The notes under the pieces are model-generated. The model was given only the letters and a program-made list of their open reading frames with translations, was not told where the DNA came from and did not search any database. A stretch of DNA of 64,000 nucleotides from Rothia uropygialis (GTDB taxonomy: Bacteria > Actinomycetota > Actinomycetes > Actinomycetales > Micrococcaceae). The translations under genes were made by a program, and so were the position numbers. Below are positions 8,887-15,656 of the stretch, in pieces. The stretch spans positions 310,001 through 374,000 of the forward strand of contig NZ_NOIS01000003.1 of assembly GCF_004137765.1 (NCBI RefSeq). The letters run 5' to 3'. Numbering within the stretch: the first letter of the stretch is position 1; every line of letters starts with the position of its first letter.

Positions 8887-9317
8887 ACGCTCCGCCTCGA
8901 GACGCCGTAACCCCGTCCCATCTCCGGAGCCCCACGACCTCTCGAATGGCTATTTGCCCAAGTCAGCGCGGTTTGAGTAAGGTTATTGTTGCTCGAGCGG
9001 TGTGTTGGCTCAAGAACCGTTCGGGGGTGACCCCGGGCAGCTTTCTTGTACGCTTCACCTGCCCAGGCACCGGGCCGGCACCGGAACTGATGTTCTGGTA
9101 CCGGCCCCTCATCTGAGCGCTCTTCGCCGTCGACCACCACTGTATCGCTGCGCTGCGAGGCCATCGCTTTCTCACGGCCGTTCTTTGCCGCGTGGTGCGG
9201 CTTCACGTGCAGACCATATCTCGTGCGAGAGTTGCCTGGTCACGCACGGCAAAGAAAATCTATTGCGAACATCCAGCCCACCCGTGCGTGGGCACCTCGG
9301 CGTATAGGACCACCACT
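8887..9317. other. Intergenic region with one strong hairpin
   Basis: No gene is supported. Frames on the minus strand (8963-9206) carry no recognisable domain. The main structure is the hairpin at 9072-9107. The rest presumably holds the promoters of the divergent DinB gene and of the membrane protein starting at 9318. Confidence 0.45.
9072..9107. repeat. 16-bp hairpin with a tetraloop
   Basis: GGGCCGGCACCGGAAC (9072-9087) pairs with 9092-9107 around the loop TGAT, with one mismatch and one G-U pair. No T-run follows. It may act as a transcript-end or attenuation hairpin; its role is not known. Confidence 0.5.
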
Positions 9318-10379
9318 GTGCACACAACGTCAGATTCGACCCCGAAAATCCTTTTGGTTTCCGACCCCGGATTGCCGACCAAAAGAATCGAACATTCACT
9401 GCCGAGCATCAAGACCAGCTTGGGAGACATCCTCGGGCATCAGACCGAGGTCAACCACATCAAACACCTCATTCCGGTGACTCCCGAGAACGAGGTCACC
9501 AGCGAGCTGGATCTTCCGGAGGAAGCCCGCGATGTCGACTACGCCGTCCGCGTGCTGCTCACTGAAATGCCGCTCCGTCACAGCGGACGGCCTGTGGTCG
9601 CGCAGATGGACTTCTCCCGTGGAATCCTGATCATTTCGTGTCCCACCATGGGCGTCTTGTACCCCAAACGGCGGCTCGTCGACATCATCGGGCGCGGCGT
9701 CGAATCCCTCGTGAAGAACTCCTCGTCCGAAGGAAACCACGTTCAGGGCTGGAATGAATGGGGCGGCCAGGACCAGGATCAGATATCCCGGCTCTACTCC
9801 CACACGTGGACCGGTGGCCCGCGCACCGTTGCGGGAATGGTCATGTCCAACCAACCGTGGAAGACGATTCCCCGGCTTTCCAGCGCTCTCACGGCAGCCT
9901 CCGCCGCGGGAGCATTCGGCATCTTCTACAGCTCTATCTGGGAAATGGCAGAATCGCTGTCAGGCCTGCGGTTGGCCATCATCACCCTGGTCTCGATCTT
10001 GGTGATGACGGCCTGGCTCATCCTGCGCAACCGCCTGTGGGATGCTCCCGTGCAAGAACGACTTGCGCGAGTGGTCGCGTTGTACAACATTTCGACGGTT
10101 GTCACCCTGCTCATTTCCATAGCCAGCCTCTATCTCATGCTATTCGTCCTCATCCTGCTCGGCGGCTTGGTCGTGATCGATCCCGACTTCATGCAAGAGA
10201 CGCTGGGTATGCCCACGCACTTGAGCAACTACCTCAATATTGCGTGGCTGAGCGCTTCAATGGGCGTCATCGCGGGCGGCCTGGGCTCCGGATTCGACTC
10301 CGAGACGGATCTGCAACGCTTGACCCATGGACAGCGCGAACGCCAACGGGTTTTGAGCAAGGACAAGGACGAGGACTAG
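9318..10379 (+). CDS. Membrane protein of unknown function with a soluble N-terminal domain
   Basis: A 353-residue protein if translation starts at GTG 9318, chosen because KILLVSDPG then begins at about residue 11 as the start of a folded domain; an in-frame ATG at 9192 would add 42 residues of low-quality sequence. Residues 1-185 are soluble with no recognised family (PVVAQMDFSRGILIISCPTMG is a striking conserved-looking strand-rich core). About four hydrophobic segments follow at roughly 190-212, 217-237, 259-288 and 304-330, and then a highly charged tail (RERQRVLSKDKDED). I do not recognise the family and propose no function. Confidence 0.7.
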   Translation: MHTTSDSTPKILLVSDPGLPTKRIEHSLPSIKTSLGDILGHQTEVNHIKHLIPVTPENEVTSELDLPEEARDVDYAVRVLLTEMPLRHSGRPVVAQMDFSRGILIISCPTMGVLYPKRRLVDIIGRGVESLVKNSSSEGNHVQGWNEWGGQDQDQISRLYSHTWTGGPRTVAGMVMSNQPWKTIPRLSSALTAASAAGAFGIFYSSIWEMAESLSGLRLAIITLVSILVMTAWLILRNRLWDAPVQERLARVVALYNISTVVTLLISIASLYLMLFVLILLGGLVVIDPDFMQETLGMPTHLSNYLNIAWLSASMGVIAGGLGSGFDSETDLQRLTHGQRERQRVLSKDKDED

Positions 10380-10477
10380 CGCCCGGCCCGGAGGCCCCCT
10401 GGCATTGGGGGTACTTCTATGGTTTTCGTCAAGCCGTCACGGCGGGTTTGCCCGGATGTCTTCCGCTGTCCGACGGT

Positions 10478-10660
10478 GCCCTTCCCCTGAGGCGAAGGGC
10501 GAGAAGTAAAAGTTCAGGGGTGCGAGGTTGAGGGTTGAGCTCGTGCGCCGCCTCAGGGGCTGTTGGGTGCCGGATACCGGATTGAGCGGCGTTTCCCCGC
10601 CTTAGGTGGGGGATAAACCGCCTCCCAACGCCGGAAACCGACACCGAATCGGATAACCAT
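10478..10660 (+). ncRNA. Candidate structured RNA or transposon-end structure
   Basis: Several nested complementarities are packed into under 200 bases. GCCCTTC 10478-10484 pairs with GAAGGGC 10494-10500. Its loop base-run CCCTGAGG can pair with CCTCAGGG at 10551-10558 (pseudoknot-like), or part of it with TCAGGGG 10514-10520. GTTGGG 10562-10567 pairs with CCCAAC 10624-10629 and encloses two inner hairpins: CCGG-ATA-CCGG and CCCCGCC-TTA-GGTGGGG, the latter extended by GGCGTTT/AAACCGCC. No protein is encoded. It could be a small RNA, or the right end or guide-RNA-like part of a decayed IS200/IS605-type element. The strand is assumed. Confidence 0.4.
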
Positions 10661-10744
10661 CACCTAATAGGAGGTCGCCGACGGCGTCGTGGGCCGTACC
10701 AGGGCATGAGGGCACGCGAGAGAGCTCGTCCGTAACAGCACAAG

Positions 10745-10784
10745 AAAGCGGGGGCGGACCGTTGCCGGTCCGCCCCCGCTTTTG
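10745..10784. terminator. Strong intrinsic terminator, usable from both sides
   Basis: AAAGCGGGGGCGGACC at 10745-10760 pairs perfectly with GGTCCGCCCCCGCTTT at 10767-10782 around GTTGCC. It has T-runs in both directions. It ends the minus-strand gene at 10801-11073 and can stop anything arriving from the left. Confidence 0.85.
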
Positions 10785-10800
10785 TTGAGTTTATTCGCCG

Positions 10801-11073
10801 CTATGCGCGGTTCTTGCGGCCGAAGATCAGGCCCCAGATGAAGAGCACGATCAACGAACCGACGAGCGCGAGGAGCCACGTGGTCAACGAGAAGAACCCG
10901 TTTCCGTGAACTCCGAAGATCGCTCCGCCGATCCAACCGCCCAAGAGGCCGCCCACGATGCCGAGGATCATCGTGACAATGATTCCTCCGCCCTGGCGCC
11001 CCGGCATAATGAGTTTAGCAAGCGCACCGACGATGATTCCGATGACGATCCAGCCAATAAAACCTAGTCCCAT
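10801..11073 (-). CDS. GlsB/YeaQ/YmgE family stress-response membrane protein
   Basis: A 90-residue integral membrane protein (transglycosylase-associated family). Three hydrophobic segments are visible: IGWIVIGIIVGALAKLI, then a glycine-rich IIVTMILGIVGGLLGGWIGG, then WLLALVGSLIVLFIWGLIFG. A basic RKNRA end follows. Family members accumulate under envelope or acid stress; the biochemical role is not established. It neighbours the Asp23/Gls24 stress cluster but is separated from it by 475 bases and its own terminator, so it is a separate transcript. Confidence 0.88.
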   Translation of the reverse strand: MGLGFIGWIVIGIIVGALAKLIMPGRQGGGIIVTMILGIVGGLLGGWIGGAIFGVHGNGFFSLTTWLLALVGSLIVLFIWGLIFGRKNRA

Positions 11074-11396
11074 GATATTTACCTTTCGCGAGTAATTACG
11101 TATGTCCTGGTGTTGGCTCTGTTTTTAGGATACCCGCTAAGACCCGGGTTGCCATAGCCAGGTTTTAGGACTCTTCTTGAAATTTTAGATTCCCGGAACC
11201 GAGTCAAGGGATTTTTCCGAATACCCAAGCACCTGAATAAATTTTTGGATTTGAAAATATAGCGAATCTACGGTTCGGTAACTTCTCCCAAGATCCTCTC
11301 AGATGTGCACAACCCTTGTAATGTGGTGTGCCCCAGCCATCTTCCCCGCGAATGTACTTCCAAAAGAAACACCCAATGCCGGGCCCAAGCAGGGTT

Positions 11397-11431
11397 AAAT
11401 GAGGCCTGCCCGTTTTCACGTGCAGGCCTCA
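11397..11431 (-). terminator. Intrinsic terminator of the minus-strand Asp23 operon
   Basis: TGAGGCCTGC (11400-11409) pairs with GCAGGCCTCA (11422-11431). On the minus strand the stem is followed by ATTTAA. It lies about 120 bases past the last stop codon of the operon. Confidence 0.65.
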
Positions 11432-11462
11432 CCGTCCGCCCTTCGCAGAGGGCGGCAGCGGA

Positions 11463-11533
11463 CGTGGAGTTCCCCCAATGAAATCCGGATTGGCCACCAT
11501 CATGTGACGGCAACCAATCCGGACAACTCCACG
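11463..11533. repeat. Two-tier inverted repeat
   Basis: CGTGGAGTT (11463-11471) pairs with AACTCCACG (11525-11533). Inside it, TCCGGATTGG (11484-11493) pairs with CCAATCCGGA (11514-11523). The element sits just past the AmaP-like gene and ahead of the terminator, so it would be in the 3' untranslated RNA of that operon. Confidence 0.55.
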
Positions 11534-11548
11534 GCCAAACCTTTTGCG

Positions 11549-12145
11549 TTACTGCAACGTGACCTGTCTCTTGGAGCGGGACTGCCGCGAAACCGTGTAT
11601 ACGACTCCCACGCTTCCCAGGGGATTGCCCAGCACTCGGGCCACTGAAGGAAGAACCTCTTCTCGGATCTCCCTCGTGACTTCCTTAAGGTCAGCACGCT
11701 CGTTCACGGTGACGTCCAGGACGAGTTCGGCATTGGTTCGTTGGCCCTTGAGGCCTGCCTTGGCGTCCGTGACGTACGTGAGTTCTTCGATGTGCTCGGC
11801 TACGGCCGCGGTGATGACCTTGGGCTCCACAAGCGTGAACCCACGCTTGGGATCCTTCTGGAAACGGAAAGTCGATGATCCACTGCTCCGCGGTATCTGA
11901 CGGATAAGCCACCAGAGACCAAAGAGCATCAGGATCACACCGACCACGATCAGTGCCGATGCCAGCCATGGGGCGTCGAGGACGGTCGAAGCGTTCTGCA
12001 AGGGGCGGCTTGATGACTCCCATTGCTCTCCCGCTCCGGCCAGCAGCCCTCCGGCCGTAACAGCCCAGAGGGCCCCGGCCGCGAGAAGGACAAATCCTAT
12101 GATCGCGAGCCACGTCCGGTTGGTAGATCCAGCGGTTTTCTTCAT
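11549..12145 (-). CDS. AmaP-like alkaline-shock membrane anchor protein
   Basis: A 198-residue protein with two N-terminal membrane helices (about 13-35 and 62-82, the second LIVVGVILMLFGLWWLIRQI). A soluble domain follows resembling the C-terminal Asp23-interacting part of AmaP (VITAAVAEHIEELTYVTDAKAGL). In Firmicutes AmaP tethers Asp23 to the membrane, and the same role is likely for the Asp23 proteins encoded just upstream. Its start overlaps the preceding gene by 4 bases. It is the last gene of the five-gene minus-strand operon. Confidence 0.75.
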   Translation of the reverse strand: MKKTAGSTNRTWLAIIGFVLLAAGALWAVTAGGLLAGAGEQWESSSRPLQNASTVLDAPWLASALIVVGVILMLFGLWWLIRQIPRSSGSSTFRFQKDPKRGFTLVEPKVITAAVAEHIEELTYVTDAKAGLKGQRTNAELVLDVTVNERADLKEVTREIREEVLPSVARVLGNPLGSVGVVYTVSRQSRSKRQVTLQ

Positions 12146-12705
12146 GACACGTCCTTGCTCTGTGCACTGACCCGCACCTTGGGGAAACGCACAAGGTCAG
12201 CAGAAGCCAGTCGTTCCTCGACCGTGGCCCTGACTTCTTCCTCGAGGCTCGTGGTCTCGTGCAGCGGCGTCGTCACGTTGACGAGCACACGCTTGGCGGT
12301 CGCGGAGGATTTGACCCCCGACACACCGTCGACCTGCGAGGCCGCAGAAGATGCCAAAGTCGCGAGCCCGCGGTTGCTGACGACTGCGTCAACCGGACCG
12401 CGAGAGTGCCCACTTGCCGCTTGCTGTCTCTTCAGCTGGGCGGCGTTGAAACCACCCGGCAAGAATGCACACAGCAACAAGATGAGACCTAGGACCGCGG
12501 CCACGATTGCCGCAACCCACCCCCACGGCGAATCCCATGATGCCGATGACGCGGAGTCAGCCGCGCTGCTCAGCTGGGGCCACCATTGCCCTGTGGACAG
12601 TTTCTGAACACCGGCCCAGACAAAGCCGAGACCTATGATCAGCGCCAGAAGCAAAACTATCGCGGACGGTATGGCGCGAGAGGGGCGCCGTCGAAGTGAC
12701 TTCAC
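12142..12705 (-). CDS. DUF6286-like membrane protein of the Asp23 cluster
   Basis: A 187-residue protein with two membrane helices at about 13-31 and 62-86 (WGWVAAIVAAVLGLILLLCAFLPGG). An Asp23-like alpha/beta domain follows (LASSAASQVDGVSGVKS, RVLVNVTTPLHETTSLEEEV). Such proteins recur in actinobacterial Asp23 clusters; their function is unknown, and membrane anchoring of envelope-stress proteins is the usual inference. It overlaps both neighbours by 4 bases, indicating tight translational coupling. Confidence 0.72.
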   Translation of the reverse strand: MKSLRRRPSRAIPSAIVLLLALIIGLGFVWAGVQKLSTGQWWPQLSSAADSASSASWDSPWGWVAAIVAAVLGLILLLCAFLPGGFNAAQLKRQQAASGHSRGPVDAVVSNRGLATLASSAASQVDGVSGVKSSATAKRVLVNVTTPLHETTSLEEEVRATVEERLASADLVRFPKVRVSAQSKDVS

Positions 12706-13130
12706 AGCAATACCCTTTCTTGTCGGCCCTGCTGAGGTACGAGGTATTTGACTCGGATGTCGACTTGGCGGACTTCGACGCCAGCCATGTCGGACACGGT
12801 GCGCACGAGAGTCTCACGGACTCGTTCGGTCGTCTCCTCGATGGGAAGCGGATATTCGATACCCAAATCCACGCTGAGCACTGCGATCGAACCGGTGAGC
12901 TCGACCTTGACCTGCGGGCGGGAATCCAGATCCGCGTGGCCTCCCACGCCGAGGAAACCCCGTTCGCGACCTCCAACCCCGGACAGTTCCGAGGCGCATT
13001 GCGCGGCGATTTTCTCTACCACTCGGTCGGCGATAACGAGGCTGCCGCGCTGGGCGGTGGATTCGGGGCCGTCAGGCCGTCCCGATTCCCCGCTTTGCGT
13101 CGATCCCGGCCGATGTGCGCTAGCCATCAT
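12702..13130 (-). CDS. Asp23/Gls24 family envelope stress response protein
   Basis: A 142-residue Asp23-fold protein. RGSLVIADRVVEKIAAQCASEL is the classic opening helix, and VEVRQVDIRVKYL is the closing strand. A serine/glycine-rich 28-residue leader precedes the domain. AGGAGG lies 5 bases before ATG 13130, directly overlapping the stop of the DUF2273-like gene, so translation is coupled. Asp23 proteins are peripheral, membrane-associated proteins involved in cell-envelope homeostasis. This one is the second Asp23 in the operon. Confidence 0.85.
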   Translation of the reverse strand: MMASAHRPGSTQSGESGRPDGPESTAQRGSLVIADRVVEKIAAQCASELSGVGGRERGFLGVGGHADLDSRPQVKVELTGSIAVLSVDLGIEYPLPIEETTERVRETLVRTVSDMAGVEVRQVDIRVKYLVPQQGRQERVLL

Positions 13131-13132
13131 CG

Positions 13133-13315
13133 TTACCTCCTGTCAGAGCCTCGGCCCGTCATGGAGCGAAGGTCCAAGCGACCCTCCATGAAGAGTCCGA
13201 CGGCTGCACCAATGACGGCGAATACCGCTGCAATAAGGAATGCGAAGAATCCGCCGAAGAAGGCGACTACGCCCAGCACAAGGCCGACGATGAGTCCCAA
13301 TTGGCTCGGTTTCAT
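13133..13315 (-). CDS. Small DUF2273-like membrane protein
   Basis: A 60-residue protein of one long hydrophobic hairpin (LGLIVGLVLGVVAFFGGFFAFLIAAVFAVIGAAVG) followed by a charged tail. This pattern matches the small DUF2273 proteins found between Asp23 genes in Firmicutes and actinobacteria. The start ATG 13315 (MKPSQLG) is preferred over ATG 13333, because AAAGG inside the first six codons is correctly spaced for it. It lies between the two Asp23 genes of the operon. Confidence 0.75.
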   Translation of the reverse strand: MKPSQLGLIVGLVLGVVAFFGGFFAFLIAAVFAVIGAAVGLFMEGRLDLRSMTGRGSDRR

Positions 13316-13379
13316 GCTGATGTACCTTTCCATAGTGCGAGATCAGGCCCCGAGGCGTGTTGCTCGGGGCCCGCGCTCA

Positions 13380-13844
13380 TTACTGGAGTTCGCGGTCGTT
13401 CGAGTTATTGCCCTCGTCGTTCTCCTCATTCGGGAGGTGAACATCGGTGACATCGATGTTGACCTCGATGACCTGTAGGCCGGTGGCCTGCTCAACAGTG
13501 CGGATCACGTTGCGACGAATGCCATTGGCAATCTCGACCACGGAGCTTCCGTATTCGATGACGATGCTCAGGTCGATAGCGGCCTGCTTCTCCCCCTTCT
13601 CAACGGACACTCCACCGGAGACGTTGGTCTGCGAACCCGGGATGCGCTCGGAAATGGAATCGAAAGCACGGCGGGCTGCATTGCCCATCGAGTACACGCC
13701 AGGAACCTCGCGTGCGGAGATACCAGCAAGTTTCTGCACGACGGTGTCGTTGATGGTGGTGTTGCCCTGGGGTGTCTGGAGAGGGCTGTTGCGCTCGGCG
13801 TCACTGCCTTGCTGTGCGGTCTTGACGTTGTTCTCAGTAGCCAT
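13380..13844 (-). CDS. Asp23/Gls24 family protein, first gene of the minus-strand operon
   Basis: A 154-residue Asp23 protein with the full family pattern: INDTVVQKLAGISAREVPGVYSMG, then AAIDLSIVIEYGSSVVEIANGIRRNVI, then GLQVIEVNIDVTDVHLP. An acidic asparagine-rich tail ends it. GGGAGTAG precedes ATG 13844. The operon promoter must lie in the 177 bases shared with the divergent sigma-factor gene, so both arms of the cluster may respond together. Confidence 0.92.
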   Translation of the reverse strand: MATENNVKTAQQGSDAERNSPLQTPQGNTTINDTVVQKLAGISAREVPGVYSMGNAARRAFDSISERIPGSQTNVSGGVSVEKGEKQAAIDLSIVIEYGSSVVEIANGIRRNVIRTVEQATGLQVIEVNIDVTDVHLPNEENDEGNNSNDRELQ

Positions 13845-14021
13845 GATTTCTACTCCCTTGTCTTTGGTCGAAACGGGCTTGTACTAATACTGACGCTCGA
13901 GCCGAGGATTCGTCACGGAAATTCTCAAAGAATTTTTTGGGGTGCCTTTTGAGGGTCCGTTCTGCAAGGATGGGTATAGCGGATTCCACTCGCCGGAAGA
14001 CGAAGAGAATTGAGGGGGCTT

Positions 14022-14603
14022 ATGAGCCAAGATGAAAACGACTCTTCCGCGCGAATAGCCACACTCGTTCTTCGTGCTCAAGATGGCGATGTCAATTCTT
14101 TTGAACGACTGGTGGACAAGTATCAGGCACCTCTGTTGCGCCTGGCGTTCAGAATGCTCGGAAACAGAGCCGACGCCGAAGATGTGGCTCAAGAATCACT
14201 CATGAATGCGTGGCTCAAACTTGAGTACTTGGAAACGCCGGAAGCGTTCTCAACGTGGTTGTACCGTCAAGCGGTGAACCGTTGCAAGGACATCCTGAGG
14301 TCGCCCCGGCACGGATCCACGGTCCCGATCGACGACACGAATGACGGCAACCCCGCGTGGACCGATACGAACGCGTCGGCAGATCCTCAAAGACAGGCAG
14401 AGAACCAATCCAGCATGGATGCCCTGTCGATCCTGTTGCAGAGGCTGCCCCGCGAACAACGGGAATGCTGGGTGCTTCGGGAGCAGATGGACCTTTCTTA
14501 CGCCGAGATCTCTCGAACCCTTGCGCTGCCCGAAGCCACGGTTCGAGGGCGACTCTCGCGAGCACGCAAGACCTTGGCCAACGAGATGAAGGAATGGCAA
14601 TGA
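14022..14603 (+). CDS. ECF-type RNA polymerase sigma factor of the Asp23 cluster
   Basis: A 193-residue sigma-70 family factor of the extracytoplasmic-function type. Region 2 is clear (FERLVDKYQAPLLRLAFRML, then DAEDVAQESLMNAWLKL), and region 4 reads LQRLPREQRECWVLREQMDL with SYAEISRTLALPEATVRGRL. ATG 14022 is used because GAGGGGG stands just before it. The next gene starts within its last codon (ATGA) and carries an anti-sigma zinc motif, so the two form a probable sigma/anti-sigma pair. The divergent Asp23 operon is the obvious candidate target. Confidence 0.92.
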   Translation: MSQDENDSSARIATLVLRAQDGDVNSFERLVDKYQAPLLRLAFRMLGNRADAEDVAQESLMNAWLKLEYLETPEAFSTWLYRQAVNRCKDILRSPRHGSTVPIDDTNDGNPAWTDTNASADPQRQAENQSSMDALSILLQRLPREQRECWVLREQMDLSYAEISRTLALPEATVRGRLSRARKTLANEMKEWQ

Positions 14604-15151
14604 CCGACGACGAGTCCCTCGAATGCGGGCGCACCGTTGAGTCGGTGTGGGACACCGTAGATTCCGAACCAGATTCCCACCAGCGCGACTGCCCCTACTG
14701 CACCGAAGTCCGGGAACGCCTCATTCACCTGAATGAGCTCACGCGGGAGGCCCAGCGGGCAGACGACTCCCTCGAAATCGAGGCGCACACCCGAATTCGG
14801 GTCCTCGACTTCGCGCGAACCAATCTCCGACGCGGTGCTGATATTCCCATCCATCGGGAACCGACCGCGACCGTATCCTTCAGTCAGATGCTCATCGCTC
14901 GCACCGCCAGGGAAGCCATTGATTCCTTCCCTGGGCTCACGGCGCGCCGGTGCGCGGTCAGAAATCTCCAGACACCTGAGCAAGGGCACCAAACGCTAGC
15001 GCTGAGCGTCGGCGTGGTCATCACGCCGACCACGAATATTCGAGTTCTCGACGACGCGGTGCGTGAGGCCGTCATCACCGCCGTCTCCCAGAAGCTCGGG
15101 GCTCGCGTCGAAGAAGTCGATTTCACGGTAGAGGATGTGCACTATGACTAG
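14600..15151 (+). CDS. Anti-sigma-like zinc motif joined to an Asp23-like domain
   Basis: A 183-residue protein overlapping the sigma gene by 4 bases; AAGGA lies 6 bases before ATG 14600. Residues 27-34 read HQRDCPYC, the HxxxCxxC motif of zinc-binding anti-sigma domains, followed by a helix (EVRERLIHLNELTREAQRA). The rest, from about residue 60, resembles an Asp23/Gls24 domain (TARREAIDSFPGL region, then IRVLDDAVREAVITAVSQKL, then ARVEEVDFTVEDV). No membrane helix is present. The layout suggests that Asp23-fold interactions control release of the sigma factor. This is inference; the two-part architecture is what is seen. Confidence 0.75.
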   Translation: MTDDESLECGRTVESVWDTVDSEPDSHQRDCPYCTEVRERLIHLNELTREAQRADDSLEIEAHTRIRVLDFARTNLRRGADIPIHREPTATVSFSQMLIARTAREAIDSFPGLTARRCAVRNLQTPEQGHQTLALSVGVVITPTTNIRVLDDAVREAVITAVSQKLGARVEEVDFTVEDVHYD

Positions 15152-15545
15152 TCACCGCCCAGAAGCACCCGCCGAGGGAAACCCTGTCGGATCCTCGCGG
15201 GCCGAGCCGAACGACACTGGCACGACCGCGTTGATCGCGGACTTGGCAAGAGCCGTCGATGAAGTTCCCGGAGTGACGCGACGGGAACCCAACGTGGGTG
15301 ATTTTTTGCGAACCCTCTGGAAGAAGCCTGTAACGGGGGATCAGGGCAGCCCGGACACCAAGGGAATGCGTCTGGATGTTGAAGAGGAAATAGCTTCCCT
15401 CACCGTCGCGGTATGGGTCGCTGGCAGCACCCCGGGGACTGCGTTGGCGATCGCCCAGGAGGTTACGTCGCGGATCAACCGGACGATCACCGAACACGGC
15501 TTCAAACCGGGAAAGCACCAGGTCAGCGTGCGTGAAGTCGAATAG
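15144..15545 (+). CDS. Small Asp23-like protein, third gene of the sigma operon
   Basis: A 133-residue protein overlapping the previous gene by 8 bases. Its second half has the strand-helix-strand pattern of the Asp23 fold (GMRLDVEEEIASLTVAVWVA, then ALAIAQEVTSRINRTITEHG, then HQVSVREVE). The N-terminal half begins with a polar leader and LIADLARAVDEVPGVTRREP, like the opening helix of Asp23 proteins. The family assignment rests on pattern and context, not on a full match. ATG 15144 is preferred to 15135 for ribosome-site spacing. Confidence 0.65.
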   Translation: MTSHRPEAPAEGNPVGSSRAEPNDTGTTALIADLARAVDEVPGVTRREPNVGDFLRTLWKKPVTGDQGSPDTKGMRLDVEEEIASLTVAVWVAGSTPGTALAIAQEVTSRINRTITEHGFKPGKHQVSVREVE

Positions 15546-15577
15546 TTATCCCGGCAGCCCGTACCCGCCGACCTGAG

Positions 15578-15631
15578 CAACGAAAACGGCCTGAAGGACT
15601 CCGCATGGGGTTCTTCGGGCCGTTTTCGTTG
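15578..15631. terminator. Long bidirectional terminator hairpin
   Basis: CAACGAAAACGGCC at 15578-15591 pairs with GGCCGTTTTCGTTG at 15618-15631, and the stem continues inward for five more pairs. It stands between the convergent sigma operon (left) and the hut operon (right), and its A/T-rich outer part suits termination from either side. Confidence 0.8.
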
Positions 15632-15656
15632 CCAGGATAAAGTTCGGGCTCCTCGG

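Larger units (their letters stand above)
11074..11548. other. Intergenic region with three hairpins
   Basis: AT-rich DNA at 11090-11280 upstream of the YeaQ-like gene is likely to hold its promoter. From 11397 to 11533 three consecutive inverted repeats lie downstream of the minus-strand Asp23 operon: 11400-11431 (terminator-like), CCGCCCT/AGGGCGG at 11436-11455, and a two-tier hairpin at 11463-11533. No protein gene is supported. Confidence 0.5.
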
